A stretch of DNA of 64,000 nt from Rhodanobacteraceae bacterium (GTDB taxonomy: Bacteria > Pseudomonadota > Gammaproteobacteria > Xanthomonadales > Rhodanobacteraceae), in contig SCQU01000026.1 in NCBI GenBank assembly GCA_004299555.1, positions 88,613 to 152,612 of the forward strand, written 5' to 3'. The notes below the pieces were generated by a model that was not told the DNA's origin, searched no databases, and was given only the letters and a program-made list of their open reading frames with translations. A program made the position numbers and the translations under genes. Below, piece by piece: positions 8,779 to 21,515 of the stretch (the first letter of the stretch is position 1; each line of letters begins with the position of its first letter).

Positions 8779-9147
8779 GTGGATAACTCACTGGCCGCCG
8801 GCCGGCGTCTGGCCTTACAGGTCATCCTGGTGCAGGGTGCAGTCGCGGTGGTTGCCGGTTGCGGCTTCCTGCTGCGCGGTGTCGCAGCGGCCGGCAGCGC
8901 GTTTGCAGCGGCGTTTGCGGTTGCCATCGGCACCAGCTTGCTGGCGTTGCCGGTGTTTGCGCCAGGATTGGCGGGACCCGGCGCGACGATGGCGCGGTTT
9001 GCCGTTGGCACGCTGTTGAAGTGGGTCGCGGTGATCGGCGGGCTGTATCTGATCATCGCGTACTGGCGGTTGCCGGCGGTGCCGGCGCTGGTGGGCTTGA
9101 TTGCGGCGCTGCTGGTCAATCTGGCGCTGCTGGGGTTCAAACGCTGA
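8779..9147 (+). CDS. atpI: ATP synthase subunit I (AtpI)
   Basis: Small hydrophobic protein that assists c-ring assembly. The 122 residues contain about four transmembrane segments (VILVQGAVAVVAGCG, FAAAFAVAIGTSLLALP, KWVAVIGGLYLIIAYW, LIAALLVNLALLG). A GTG start at 8779 gives the compact AtpI layout (VDNSLAAGRRLALQ). The same frame is open much further upstream but only as an antisense-type shadow of mnmE. Its place directly before atpB supports the assignment; the sequence itself is only weakly conserved. Confidence 0.75.
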   Translation: MDNSLAAGRRLALQVILVQGAVAVVAGCGFLLRGVAAAGSAFAAAFAVAIGTSLLALPVFAPGLAGPGATMARFAVGTLLKWVAVIGGLYLIIAYWRLPAVPALVGLIAALLVNLALLGFKR

Positions 9148-9206
9148 TGCGGCCGGTGCGGGCGATGGAAGATCGTGGTGCGGTGCAAGAATCGAGGATG
9201 TGCTGA

Positions 9207-10383
<1,177 letters not shown>

Positions 10384-10428
10384 CGCGGCGCGACTGCGAA
10401 GGCCCGAATTTAGACAGGTGGTACCGCG

Positions 10429-10899
10429 ATGGGATTCAATGCAACCCTGATTGGTGAAATGATCGCATTTGCGATCATGATCACGCTCACGGTCAAGTTC
10501 GTTTGGCCGCCCCTGGTCAGTGCGATCGAAGAGCGGCAGCGCAAGATCGCCGAAGGGCTGGAGGCCGCTGACCGTGCACGCACGGAACTGGCCGCTGCCA
10601 ACACGCGTGCCGACGATGAGATGAAGCGGGCGCGGGCCGAGGCGGCATCGATCATCGAGCGCGCCACCCAGCAGGCGGCGCAGATCGTCGACAAGGCACG
10701 CACGGATGCCCTGCTGGAAGCCGCCAAGCAGAAGGCCGTGGCGCAAGCCGACATCGAGAACATGGCCCACCGGGCACGCGCCGAGCTGCGCGGCCAGGTC
10801 GCCACGCTGGCGGTCGCGGGTGCGGCGAAGATCCTGGGCCGCGAGGTCAACGCCGAAACGCACAAGGCGCTGCTCGAAGAGCTGGTGGCCGGGATCTGA
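10429..10899 (+). CDS. atpF: F0F1 ATP synthase subunit b
   Basis: Peripheral-stalk subunit. The 156 residues have one N-terminal transmembrane helix ([18 protein letters not shown]) and then a long charged coiled coil (about 30-140), the standard b-subunit design and length. Its stop is 3 bp ahead of atpH. Confidence 0.97.
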   Translation: MGFNATLIGEMIAFAIMITLTVKFVWPPLVSAIEERQRKIAEGLEAADRARTELAAANTRADDEMKRARAEAASIIERATQQAAQIVDKARTDALLEAAKQKAVAQADIENMAHRARAELRGQVATLAVAGAAKILGREVNAETHKALLEELVAGI

Positions 10900-10902
10900 C
10901 CG

Positions 10903-11436
10903 ATGGCGCAGCCCCTTACCATCGCCCGGCCCTACGCCCGTGCGGCGTTTGACATCGCCGCGGCGACCCATACGCAGGGCGAGTGGGCGGCGCAACTGGC
11001 GTTTGCAGCCGAGGTGGCGGCCGATCCGGCGGTCATCGCGCTGTACGGCGATCCGCGCGTCGCGCCGGATGCGCTGGCGTCGCTGTTCGTGCGCGCCGAT
11101 GCGCCGCGCGAGTCGGCGTTCGCGAATTTCATCGATATCCTGACCGCCAACCACCGTCTGCGCGAGCTGCCCGAGATCGCCGCCCTGTTCGAGCAGCTGA
11201 AGCGTGACGCCGAACATGTGCTGAAGGTACGCGTCAAAAGCGCGGTACCGATGGATGACGCCGAGGCCGCACGCCTCAGGGAAGCCCTGCAGCGGCGGTT
11301 CCACAGCGACATCGAGCTTGAACGCAGCGTGGATCCTTCCATCCTCGGCGGCGCGATCATCGACGCCGGCGAAACCGTCATCGACGGTTCGCTCAAGAGC
11401 CGTCTTGCCAGGCTTGAAGCGGCACTGACCAACTAA
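10903..11436 (+). CDS. atpH: F0F1 ATP synthase subunit delta
   Basis: Links the b stalk to the top of the F1 head. The 177 residues start [19 protein letters not shown], the family's N-terminal helix, and end with the conserved [20 protein letters not shown] segment. It is separated from atpF by only 3 bp. Confidence 0.97.
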   Translation: MAQPLTIARPYARAAFDIAAATHTQGEWAAQLAFAAEVAADPAVIALYGDPRVAPDALASLFVRADAPRESAFANFIDILTANHRLRELPEIAALFEQLKRDAEHVLKVRVKSAVPMDDAEAARLREALQRRFHSDIELERSVDPSILGGAIIDAGETVIDGSLKSRLARLEAALTN

Positions 11437-11494
11437 CCTGCAACCATTGCACACGCGGCGCCGCCGAGCAGGCGCTGCAACCGGGAAAACCATC

Positions 11495-13042
11495 ATGGCT
11501 ACCACACTCAACCCTTCCGAAATCTCAGAGCTAATCCGTGCGCGGATCGAGCAATTCAAGCTCTCGGCCGATACCCGCAACGAAGGGACCCTCACGTCCG
11601 TTGCCGACGGCATCGTGCGCATCCACGGCCTGCAGGACGCGATGGCCGGCGAGATGATCGAGTTGCCGGAAAATACCTACGCGCTGGCGTTGAACCTCGA
11701 GCGCGATTCGGTCGGCGCGGTGGTGCTGGGCAGGTACGAGCACCTGTCCGAAGGCGATACCGCCAAGACCACCGGCCGCATTCTTGAGGTGCCGGTCGGC
11801 CCGGAGCTGCTTGGGCGCGTGGTCGATGCGCTTGGCAACCCGATCGATGGCAAGGGACCGGTCAACGCCCATGCGACCTCGCCGGTGGAAAAGGTCGCGC
11901 CGGGCGTCATCTGGCGCCAGTCCGTCAGCCAGCCGGTGCAGACCGGTTACAAGTCGGTCGACGCGATGATCCCGATCGGCCGCGGCCAGCGCGAGCTGGT
12001 GATCGGCGACCGCCAGACCGGCAAGACCGCGCTTGGCGTTGACACGATTATCAACCAGAAAGACACCGGCGTGAAGTGCATCTACGTCGCCATCGGGCAA
12101 AAGCAATCCTCGATCGCCAACGTGGTGCGCAAGCTCGAAGAGCACGATGCCCTGAAGCACACCATCATCGTCGCGGCTTCCGCTTCCGAGTCGGCGACGA
12201 TGCAATACATTGCGCCCTATGCCGGCTGCGCGATGGGCGAGTACTTCCGCGACCGCGGCGAAGACGCCCTGATCATCTACGATGACCTGACCAAGCAGGC
12301 TTGGGCGTACCGCCAGATCTCGCTGCTGTTGCGCCGCCCGCCGGGCCGCGAAGCGTATCCGGGCGACGTGTTCTACCTGCACTCGCGCCTGCTCGAGCGT
12401 GCCGCGCGCGTCAACGCCGAGTTTGTCGAGAAGGCAACGAATGGTGAGGTGAAGGGCAAGACCGGATCATTGACGGCCCTGCCGATCATCGAAACCCAAG
12501 CCGGCGACGTTTCGGCGTTCGTGCCGACCAACGTGATTTCGATCACCGATGGCCAGATCTTCCTCGAGACCGACCTTTTCAACGCCGGCATCCGCCCGGC
12601 CGTGAACGCCGGCATTTCGGTGTCGCGCGTCGGCGGTTCGGCCCAGACCAAGATCATCAAGAAGCTGTCCGGCGGCGTGAAGCTTGGCCTCGCGCAGTAT
12701 CGCGAGCTGGCGGCGTTTGCGCAGTTTGCCTCGGATCTCGACGCCGCGACCCGCAAGCAGTTGGAGCGCGGCCAGCGGGTGACCGAGTTGATGAAGCAAA
12801 GGCAGTACATGCCGCTCTCGATCGCGCAGATGGCCATTTCGCTCTACGCCGTCGACAACGACTACATGGACGACGTGCCGCTCGACAAGATCCTCGGCTT
12901 CGAGCATGCGCTGCACCAGTTCATGGCGGCAAGCTACGGCGACTTGATGCAGAAGATCGTCGCGACCGGCGACTGGAACGCCGACATCGAAGGTCAGTTC
13001 AAGACCGCGCTGGAAGCCTTCAAGAAGACCGGCAGCTGGTAA
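11495..13042 (+). CDS. atpA: F0F1 ATP synthase subunit alpha
   Basis: Non-catalytic nucleotide-binding subunit of F1. The 515 residues begin [20 protein letters not shown]. Walker [10 protein letters not shown] is at about 170-178, and the alpha-subunit signature with SRVGGSAQ lies in the C-terminal half. The ATG at 11495 is preferred over an in-frame ATG 48 bp upstream because it gives the conserved N terminus. Confidence 0.98.
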   Translation: MATTLNPSEISELIRARIEQFKLSADTRNEGTLTSVADGIVRIHGLQDAMAGEMIELPENTYALALNLERDSVGAVVLGRYEHLSEGDTAKTTGRILEVPVGPELLGRVVDALGNPIDGKGPVNAHATSPVEKVAPGVIWRQSVSQPVQTGYKSVDAMIPIGRGQRELVIGDRQTGKTALGVDTIINQKDTGVKCIYVAIGQKQSSIANVVRKLEEHDALKHTIIVAASASESATMQYIAPYAGCAMGEYFRDRGEDALIIYDDLTKQAWAYRQISLLLRRPPGREAYPGDVFYLHSRLLERAARVNAEFVEKATNGEVKGKTGSLTALPIIETQAGDVSAFVPTNVISITDGQIFLETDLFNAGIRPAVNAGISVSRVGGSAQTKIIKKLSGGVKLGLAQYRELAAFAQFASDLDAATRKQLERGQRVTELMKQRQYMPLSIAQMAISLYAVDNDYMDDVPLDKILGFEHALHQFMAASYGDLMQKIVATGDWNADIEGQFKTALEAFKKTGSW

Positions 13043-13048
13043 TCCGAC

Positions 13049-13969
13049 ATGGCAGGCGCACGGGAAATCCGCAGCAAGATCAAGAGCGTCGCGAACACCC
13101 GCAAGGTGACGAGCGCGCTGCAGATGGTGTCCGCGTCGAAGATCCGGCGCGCGCAGGATCTGATGCACACCTCGCGTCCGTACACGCTGCACATGCGGCG
13201 CGTGGTCGCGCACATCGCGCAGGCCAATACCGACTACAAGCATCCGGCGCTGGTCGAACGCGAGGTCAAGCGCGTTTGCTACATCGTGGTGTCGACCGAC
13301 CGCGGCCTGTGTGGCGGCTTGAACGCCAACCTGTTCCGCAAGGTGCTGGCCGACATCCACGGCTGGCAGCAGAAGGGCGTCGGTGTCGAGTTGATCGCGA
13401 TCGGCCAGAAGGCCGCGCAGTTCTTTCGCCACATCAAGCTGGACATGGTTGGCACGGTCGCGCACCTCGGCGACCACCCGCGGGTGGAAAAACTGGTCGG
13501 CGTGTTGAAGCTTGCCGACGACGGCTTCATGCGGGGCAAGGTTGACCGTATCTACCTGTGCTACAACCAGTTCGTCAACACGATGGTGCAGCGTGCGACC
13601 ATCGACACGTTGTTCCCGCTGCCGACCGCCGCCAAGGAAATCCAGGCGACGGAGGCCGACGAAGCCCACCCACAGCCTGCGATTGCCAAGGTTGATCGCG
13701 CCAACACCTGGGACTACCTGTACGAGCCCGAAGCCGAGCCCGTGATCCGGCACGTCCTCAACCGCTATTTCGAAGCGATGGCCTACCACGCGACGCTCGA
13801 GAACCTCGCCAGCGAGCACGCGGCGCGGATGGTGGCGATGAAGGCCGCGTCCGACAACGCGACCAAGGCCATCAACACCCTGACGCTGATCTACAACAAG
13901 GCGCGGCAGGCGGCCATCACGCAGGAAATTTCGGAAATCGTCGGCGGTGCGGCGGCGGTCGGCGGGTGA
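13049..13969 (+). CDS. atpG: F0F1 ATP synthase subunit gamma
   Basis: Central rotor shaft of F1. The 306 residues open [20 protein letters not shown] and close with the conserved helix around [19 protein letters not shown]. It contains the family [10 protein letters not shown] motif near residue 85. It is slightly longer than the common ~287 residues, with an insertion around [15 protein letters not shown] in the middle. A repeat element separates it from atpD. Confidence 0.97.
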   Translation: MAGAREIRSKIKSVANTRKVTSALQMVSASKIRRAQDLMHTSRPYTLHMRRVVAHIAQANTDYKHPALVEREVKRVCYIVVSTDRGLCGGLNANLFRKVLADIHGWQQKGVGVELIAIGQKAAQFFRHIKLDMVGTVAHLGDHPRVEKLVGVLKLADDGFMRGKVDRIYLCYNQFVNTMVQRATIDTLFPLPTAAKEIQATEADEAHPQPAIAKVDRANTWDYLYEPEAEPVIRHVLNRYFEAMAYHATLENLASEHAARMVAMKAASDNATKAINTLTLIYNKARQAAITQEISEIVGGAAAVGG

Positions 13970-13978
13970 GTTTTGTTT

Positions 13979-15568
<1,590 letters not shown>

Positions 15569-15578
15569 GTACGCGACC

Positions 15579-16001
15579 ATGACCACCATCCGTTGCGACA
15601 TCGTCAGCGCCGAGGCCAACATCTTCCACGGTGACGTGGCCATGGTCATCGCCACCGGTGAGGCCGGCGAGCTCGGCATCGTATCGCGCCACGCGCCGCT
15701 CCTGACGCGCTTGAGGCCCGGCCAGGTCGAAGTCATCGGCGAGGACGGCACGCGGCAGGAATACTACGTCTCCGGCGGCATTCTCGAAGTGCAGCCGAAC
15801 GTCGTCACGGTGCTGGCCGATACCGCGCTGCGTGCCGATGAGATCGATGAAAGCGCGGCCCGGCGCGCGAAGGAAAGCGCCGAGCGGATCCTGGCCGATC
15901 GCGGCGACGCCAAGACCGTCGAGCAGGCGCAGGAGCAGCTGACGCAGGCCCTGGCACAACTGTCCGCCCTGGAACGCTTGCGCAAGAATCTGCAGCATTG
16001 A
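15579..16001 (+). CDS. atpC: F0F1 ATP synthase subunit epsilon
   Basis: Regulatory central-stalk subunit of F1. The 140 residues form the N-terminal beta-sandwich ([25 protein letters not shown]) and C-terminal helical hairpin rich in Ala and Glu. It is the last gene of the atp operon. Unlike in Escherichia coli, glmU does not follow directly but lies 10 kb away. Confidence 0.96.
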   Translation: MTTIRCDIVSAEANIFHGDVAMVIATGEAGELGIVSRHAPLLTRLRPGQVEVIGEDGTRQEYYVSGGILEVQPNVVTVLADTALRADEIDESAARRAKESAERILADRGDAKTVEQAQEQLTQALAQLSALERLRKNLQH

Positions 16002-16035
16002 GTTCACTCGCGCCCGATCCCATTTCAAGCTTCGC

Positions 16036-16767
16036 ATGAAGCGGCCACTGCTATTGATCCAGACCGGCGAAGCGCCGGAACCCATTGCGGCCAGGTTCGG
16101 CAGGTTCGCCGACTGGTTCCGCCGTGCCATGCGGCTCGACGCCGCCGAGTTCAAGGTGGTGCGGGTGGATGCGGGCGCGCCGTTGCCGGCGCACGCCAGC
16201 GTGGCGGGCGCGGTCATCAGCGGCTCGGGTGCCATGGTGACCGAGCGCGCGGACTGGAGCGAGCGCACCGCCCGCTGGATCCGTGAGGCCGCTGGATTGC
16301 AAACCCCGGTGTATGGCGTGTGCTACGGCCACCAGCTGATGGCCCACGCACTCGGCGGTACGGTCGGCTGGCTGGCCGGCGGCCGCGAAATAGGCACCCA
16401 GGTCATCACCCGTGACGCCGCGTCGCGTGCCGACGGTCTGGGGCCGTTGCCGGCAACCTTCCCGGCGCAGACGACCCACCGGCAGTCGGTGCTGCAGCCG
16501 CCCGCGGCCGCGGAAGTCTTGGCCAGCTCACGGCGCGATCCGTACCAGCTGCTGCGCTACGGCCCGCAGCTGCTGTCCTCGCAGTTTCATCCTGAATTCA
16601 CCGCCGACATCATGCGCGCCTACATCTCCGCGCGGGCTGGTGCCTTGCGCACGGAGGGGCTCGACCCGGACGCGCTGGAACAGGACGTGGAAGCCACCGA
16701 GGCCGCGCGCGGGCTGCTCGAACGCTTTGCCCGCCGCGCGTTGGCTGCGGCCGAATCGCGTCAGTAG
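16036..16767 (+). CDS. Class I glutamine amidotransferase-like protein
   Basis: Predicted cytoplasmic glutaminase-type enzyme of 243 residues. The nucleophile elbow GVCYGHQL (Cys96) and the partner His185/Glu187 in SQFHPEF form the class I GATase triad. It resembles stand-alone GMP-synthase-like GATase proteins, whose substrates are mostly unknown, and no synthase domain is fused. It begins 34 bp after atpC. It converges on the rhomboid gene, overlapping it by 7 bp. Confidence 0.85.
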   Translation: MKRPLLLIQTGEAPEPIAARFGRFADWFRRAMRLDAAEFKVVRVDAGAPLPAHASVAGAVISGSGAMVTERADWSERTARWIREAAGLQTPVYGVCYGHQLMAHALGGTVGWLAGGREIGTQVITRDAASRADGLGPLPATFPAQTTHRQSVLQPPAAAEVLASSRRDPYQLLRYGPQLLSSQFHPEFTADIMRAYISARAGALRTEGLDPDALEQDVEATEAARGLLERFARRALAAAESRQ

Positions 16768-17456
16768 CTGCGTCGGAAACGGCGCGCGACCGCCCCGCGC
16801 GACACGAGCGCGAAGACCACCCCGAAGCCAAAGCCGCCAAGGTGCGCCCACCACACCACCGCGCCAAACCCGGGCCCGGCCCAGGTGAAGAGCAGCTGCA
16901 GCAGGGCCCACATGCCGATCAAGAGCGCGGCCGGCACCCGGATGAACTCGAAATAGAGCCCGAGCGGCAGCACCAGGCCGAGCTTGGCGCGCGGGAACAG
17001 CGCGAGGTAGGCGCCAAGCGTCGCGGATACCGCGCCGCTGCAGCCGATGATCGGCCGCAGCTGGGACGCGAGCGTCCACGCGCCGACGAGGTTCGCGAAC
17101 GCGCCGCCCACCAGAAACAGGAACAGGAATCGGCCCGAGCCCAGCGCGCGTTCGGCCGGCAACCCGAAGATCACCAGGAACAGCATGTTGCCGACCAGGT
17201 GCATCCAGTCGGCGTGGATGAACAGGGACGTGAACGGCCGCAGCCACAAGCCGCGCTGGAGGATCTGCCCGTGCTCGAAAAGGTGCGCCGGCACCGTGCC
17301 CCAGCTGCCCAGCACCGCGTAGCGCGCCGGCAGCGGGGCCAGCATCAGCCACAGGAAACAGGCGACGCACGCGACCACCAGCACCGGCGTCACCCAGCGC
17401 GGATGGAGGTGCTTGCGATGGGGAACGTCCACAAACACGTGTGCGCCTCGGGTCAC
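16761..17456 (-). CDS. Rhomboid-family intramembrane serine protease
   Basis: Six-segment membrane protein of 231 residues. The catalytic serine lies in GCSGAVSA (Ser140) and the partner histidine in WWAHLGGF (His205). The conserved HLVGN (86-90) sits in the helix that shapes the oxyanion site. Substrates cannot be inferred. The start at 17456 leaves about 20 residues before the first membrane helix. It converges with the GATase gene and lies downstream of tyrS on the same strand. Confidence 0.9.
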   Translation of the reverse strand: MTRGAHVFVDVPHRKHLHPRWVTPVLVVACVACFLWLMLAPLPARYAVLGSWGTVPAHLFEHGQILQRGLWLRPFTSLFIHADWMHLVGNMLFLVIFGLPAERALGSGRFLFLFLVGGAFANLVGAWTLASQLRPIIGCSGAVSATLGAYLALFPRAKLGLVLPLGLYFEFIRVPAALLIGMWALLQLLFTWAGPGFGAVVWWAHLGGFGFGVVFALVSRGAVARRFRRSY

Positions 17457-17520
17457 CGGTTGCGCGGGTGGACGAGGCGGCGGAGGCTCCGGCCGCCAGC
17501 AGGGTGCCGCCAGCGGCCCG

Positions 17521-18732
17521 TCAGCTTGCGCACAGCCGTACGCGCGCGAAGTTGCGCTTGCCCACCTGCAACACGCCCTCGAAGCCTGCCCTGAATACGC
17601 GCTGGCGGTCTTCGACCACCGCGGCGTTGACCCGTACCGCGCGTTCCTGCAGCTTGCGGTTGGCTTCGGAATTGCTGGAGGTCAGCCCGGCCGCGGTCAA
17701 GAGCGCCGGCAGCTTCAGGCCCTCGGCGGGGGCCGGGATGTCGGTAACCGGCAGCGTCGAGGTGTCGCCCTCACCGCGCACCACCGCGTGCCAGCCGGCA
17801 AGCGCCCGTTCGGCCGCTGCCGCGCCGTGAAAGCGCGTGGCCAGCTCGCGCGCAAGACGCAACTTCGCGTCGCGCGGATTCAGCGCGCCGCTTGCCACGT
17901 CGCGCTGCATGCCCGCGAGGGCGTCCATGGAAACCTCAAAGCTCAGAAGCTCGAACCAGCGCCACATCAAGTCGTCGCCGATCTTCATGGTCTTGGTCAC
18001 CATGTCGATCGCCGGCTCGTCGATGCCGATGTAGTTGCCGAGCGACTTCGACATCTTGTGCACGCCATCGATGCCTTCCAGCAGCGGCATGGTCAAGACG
18101 ATCTGCGGCGGCTGGCCGAAGTGTTCCTGCAATCCGCGGCCCATCAGCAGGTTGAACCGCTGGTCGGTGCCGCCGAGTTCGACGTCGCACTTGAGCGCGA
18201 CCGAGTCGTAACCCTGCACCAGGGGATACAGAAATTCGTGGATCGCGATCGACTGCTCGGCCGCAAAGCGCTTGGCGAAATCATCGCGTTCCAGCATCCG
18301 CGCGACCGTGTGCTGCGCTGCGAGCTTGATCATGTCGGCGGCCGTCATCTTGCCGAACCATTCGGAATTGAACCGCACCTCGGTACGCTCACGGTCGAGC
18401 ACCTTGAACACCTGGCTGGCATAGGTTTCGGCGTTGGCGAGCACCTCCTCGCGCGTCAGCGGCTTGCGCGTGATGTTCTTGCCGGTCGGATCGCCGATCA
18501 TGCCGGTGAAATCGCCAATCAGGAAAATCGCCGTGTGACCGAGGTCCTGGAACTGGCGCATTTTGTTGAGGAGCACCGTGTGCCCGAGGTGCAGGTCGGG
18601 TGCCGTGGGGTCGAAGCCCGCCTTGATGCGCAGCGGGCGCCCGCTGGCCAGCCGGGCCTCAAGCTCGTCTTCCTTGATCACGTCGACGGCGCCGCGATGG
18701 ATCTGGGCGAGGGCTTGGGCATGTACAGGCAT
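17521..18732 (-). CDS. tyrS: Tyrosine--tRNA ligase
   Basis: Class I aminoacyl-tRNA synthetase charging tRNA-Tyr. From the ATG at 18732 it has 403 residues. The HIGH-type motif is HLGH (48-51), the GGTDQRFN segment binds tyrosine, and KMSKS lies near 235. A C-terminal S4-like RNA-binding region follows. Length and the KMSKS form fit the shorter TyrZ-like bacterial type. A longer frame adds 46 unconserved residues. It diverges from the M23 peptidase gene, as in Pseudomonas. Confidence 0.96.
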   Translation of the reverse strand: MPVHAQALAQIHRGAVDVIKEDELEARLASGRPLRIKAGFDPTAPDLHLGHTVLLNKMRQFQDLGHTAIFLIGDFTGMIGDPTGKNITRKPLTREEVLANAETYASQVFKVLDRERTEVRFNSEWFGKMTAADMIKLAAQHTVARMLERDDFAKRFAAEQSIAIHEFLYPLVQGYDSVALKCDVELGGTDQRFNLLMGRGLQEHFGQPPQIVLTMPLLEGIDGVHKMSKSLGNYIGIDEPAIDMVTKTMKIGDDLMWRWFELLSFEVSMDALAGMQRDVASGALNPRDAKLRLARELATRFHGAAAAERALAGWHAVVRGEGDTSTLPVTDIPAPAEGLKLPALLTAAGLTSSNSEANRKLQERAVRVNAAVVEDRQRVFRAGFEGVLQVGKRNFARVRLCAS

Positions 18733-18861
18733 TCGGGATCTTCCGGGCTGGAGTTGCAGGGCGGTGCCGGCAGGAAGCACCATTTCATAGCATAGAAGTA
18801 ATGTTGCCGTTAATTGTGCGTTAAATTCGAAACAACGTGCAAACTGTTGTGCCACAAGGGA

Positions 18862-18891
18862 TTGACGCACGCTTCACGCGAGCATTATGGT
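18862..18891 (+). promoter_or_regulatory. Promoter of the M23 peptidase-anmK pair
   Basis: TTGACG (18862-18867), an 18-bp spacer and TATGGT (18886-18891) lie 43 bp before the preferred start of the peptidase, in the A+T-richer tyrS/mepM divergent spacer. Confidence 0.5.
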
Positions 18892-18933
18892 ACGTCCCGT
18901 TGCGCGTCTCCGCCCGCCGTTTCGGACTTCCCG

Positions 18934-20394
18934 ATGGATCGACCCCTCCGTCGCGTCACCCCTCGTGTTGTTCACCGCCAAGCGGCCTGCCGCAAGGCCC
19001 GCCAATGCCATCCGCGCTTTTACGCGCGTTGCGCCCACTGGTCATTCCACCTGGACGCGCCATCGAGCCTGTTTTGCTGGGCGCGGGAGCGCTGGGTGCT
19101 GGGTGGCGGCGCGTGCCTGCTGGCGTTGTTGACGTTGATCGGCATTCCAACCTGGGCCCACATGATCCAGCACCACGCGGCCAAGCGGGCGCCGGTACAT
19201 GAAACCCTGGCCCTGACCCTGCCGCCCGCGCCCAAAGACGCGGCGCGGGCGCCGGCCCCGGTATGGCACAGCATCGAGGTGCAGCCCGGCCAGACGTTGT
19301 CGGAAATTTTCCAGGCGCAGGGCCTGTCCGGCGCCGACCTCGCCGCGGTCATGACCAACGGCAAGGACACGGGCGCGCTCAAGACCCTGCATCCTGGCGA
19401 TCAGGTTGCCTTCCTGACCGGCGCCCACGATCAGTTTGAAGGATTCCGCTACGAGCCCGACTCCGCGACCCAGGTCACGCTCAAGGTGGCTGCCGACGGC
19501 AAGCTCGCGACCCACGTCACGACGCTCCCCACCGAACGCCGGATCCACTTCGCGCACGGCGTCGTCCACGGTTCATTGTTCGCGGCAGGCGAAAAGGCGG
19601 GCCTGTCTGACGCGACGGTGCTGAAGCTCGCCGACGTGTTCAAGTACGACATCGACTTCTTCAAGGACCTCAAGCCCGGCGACCACTTTACGGTCGTGTA
19701 CGACGACATCTACCGCGACGGCAAGTACGCGGGGGCCGGCGGCATCCTCGCGGCCGAGTTCGTCAACGCCGGTCACCGCTACACCGCGTACCGCTTCAAG
19801 CAAAGTGACGGCAGCGTCGCGTACTTCAGTCAGGACGGGCGGCCGCTGCGCCGCGGCCTGCTGCGCGCACCGATCGCGTTCGCCCGCGTGTCCTCGCACT
19901 TTGGCCTGCGCAAGGATCCGGTGCTCGGGTTCACGCGGTTGCACAAGGGCATCGACTATGCGGCGCCCACGGGCACGCCGGTCCATGCCGCGGGCGATGG
20001 CGTCATCACCTATCGCGGCAAGGCGCGCGGCTACGGCAACTTCATCACCATCAAGGATTCGCCGGAGTACACCACCGCGTATGGCCACATGCAGCGCTTC
20101 GCGCCGGGCCTGCACGTGGGTTCCCACGTGACGCAGGGTGAGGTGATCGGTTACGTCGGCAGCACCGGCTGGGCCACCGGCCCGAATCTCCACTATGAGG
20201 TTCGCGTCAACGGCAAGCCGGAAAACCCGCTGACGATGACGATGCCCAAACCGCAGCCGCTGTCGGGCAAGGCCATGCTGGCGTTCCGCGCCCAGACGGC
20301 CCCGCTGGTGGCGCGCATCCAGCTGATCGACAACGCGACCCAACGGCTGGCGCGGGTGGACAACCAGCGCACCGATACCATCACCGCCGATTGA
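18934..20394 (+). CDS. M23-family peptidoglycan endopeptidase (MepM-like)
   Basis: Membrane-anchored zinc metallopeptidase predicted to cut peptidoglycan cross-links. From the ATG at 18934 it has 486 residues. A basic N-terminal tail is followed by one transmembrane helix (LGGGACLLALLTLIGIPTW, about 54-74), then an OapA/LysM-like domain with VQPGQTLSEIFQAQGLSG. The C-terminal M23 domain holds zinc ligands in HKGIDYAAP (HxxxD) and LHYEV (HxH). The frame opens earlier, at 18814, but that part overlaps the promoter. anmK overlaps its stop codon, so the two are probably coupled. Confidence 0.92.
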   Translation: MDRPLRRVTPRVVHRQAACRKARQCHPRFYARCAHWSFHLDAPSSLFCWARERWVLGGGACLLALLTLIGIPTWAHMIQHHAAKRAPVHETLALTLPPAPKDAARAPAPVWHSIEVQPGQTLSEIFQAQGLSGADLAAVMTNGKDTGALKTLHPGDQVAFLTGAHDQFEGFRYEPDSATQVTLKVAADGKLATHVTTLPTERRIHFAHGVVHGSLFAAGEKAGLSDATVLKLADVFKYDIDFFKDLKPGDHFTVVYDDIYRDGKYAGAGGILAAEFVNAGHRYTAYRFKQSDGSVAYFSQDGRPLRRGLLRAPIAFARVSSHFGLRKDPVLGFTRLHKGIDYAAPTGTPVHAAGDGVITYRGKARGYGNFITIKDSPEYTTAYGHMQRFAPGLHVGSHVTQGEVIGYVGSTGWATGPNLHYEVRVNGKPENPLTMTMPKPQPLSGKAMLAFRAQTAPLVARIQLIDNATQRLARVDNQRTDTITAD

Positions 20395-21515
20395 ACACCG
20401 TGGCGCGGGCTGCGTCGCGGCTGTACCTGGGGCTAATTTCCGGCACCAGCGCGGATGGCATCGACGCAGCGCTGGCGCGGTTTGCGCCGCAGTTTGAAGT
20501 CGTCGCCGCGCACACGGCGGCCTACCCGGCTGCCATCCGCCAGCGCATCCTCGACCTCGCGCGGCCGGCGGCTACCGTCGCGTTGCGCGATCTTGGCGGT
20601 CTTGACGTGGAAATCGGCGAGTGCTTCGCCGCCGCCGCCCTGGACCTGCTGCGCGGCGCGGGCGTGGCCCCGCGGGACGTGACCGCGCTCGGTTCACACG
20701 GCCAGACGGTGTGCCACCAGCCGGGCGGGGTGCGGCCGTTCACGCTGCAGATCGGCGATGCCAACGTGATCGCGGAGCGCACCGGGATCACCACCGTGGC
20801 GGACTTTCGCCGTGCGGACGTGGCGGCCGGCGGCCAGGGTGCGCCGCTGTTGCCCGCACTGCACGCCGCGGTGCTGGCGGATCGGAAAGTTTCGCGCGCG
20901 GTTTTGAACCTGGGTGGGATTGCCAACGTGACCTTGCTGGTCCCGGGCCAGCCGGTGCTCGGCTTTGATACCGGTCCGGCCAATTGCCTCATGGACGCGT
21001 GGTCGGCGCGCATGCGCGGGACGGCGCGCGATGAAGGTGGGGCGTGGGCCGCGGCCGGCCGGGTGGACGCAACGCTGCTGCACACGCTCCTGGCTGATCC
21101 CTACTTCGCGTTGCCGCCGCCCAAAAGCAGCGGGCGCGAACTGTTCAACCTCGACTGGCTGGACGCGCGCCTGCCGGGTGGTCTGGCGCCGGAGGACGTA
21201 CAGGCGACGTTGCTGCAGCTGACGGTTTCCAGCATCGCCCGCGCATTGCAACCGCATGCCCCCGACGAGTTGTACGCCTGCGGCGGCGGCGTCCACAACG
21301 CGGCGTTGCTGGGCGCATTGCGTACCGCGCTGCCGCGGCTGCGGGTTGACACCACCGCGGCGCTGGGGCTCGATCCGGACTTCGTCGAAGCCGTCGGCTT
21401 TGCGTGGCTGGCGCGTGCGCGTCTGGAAGGCAGGCCGGGCAACCTGCCCTCGGTCACCGGCGCACGCGGGCCACGGGTGCTGGGTGGGCTCTACGCACCG
21501 CGTCCCGCCGCCTAG
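20391..21515 (+). CDS. anmK: Anhydro-N-acetylmuramic acid kinase
   Basis: Phosphorylates and opens 1,6-anhydro-MurNAc during cell-wall recycling. The 374-residue protein has the hexokinase-like N-terminal LISGTSADGIDAAL, the GSHGQTVCHQP segment and the ACGGGVHN phosphate-binding loop. It can start at the TTG at 20391 (TTGA overlap with the preceding stop) or at a GTG at 20400; both keep the conserved domain. It converges with an AmpG-like permease gene that belongs to the same recycling pathway. Confidence 0.93.
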   Translation: MNTVARAASRLYLGLISGTSADGIDAALARFAPQFEVVAAHTAAYPAAIRQRILDLARPAATVALRDLGGLDVEIGECFAAAALDLLRGAGVAPRDVTALGSHGQTVCHQPGGVRPFTLQIGDANVIAERTGITTVADFRRADVAAGGQGAPLLPALHAAVLADRKVSRAVLNLGGIANVTLLVPGQPVLGFDTGPANCLMDAWSARMRGTARDEGGAWAAAGRVDATLLHTLLADPYFALPPPKSSGRELFNLDWLDARLPGGLAPEDVQATLLQLTVSSIARALQPHAPDELYACGGGVHNAALLGALRTALPRLRVDTTAALGLDPDFVEAVGFAWLARARLEGRPGNLPSVTGARGPRVLGGLYAPRPAA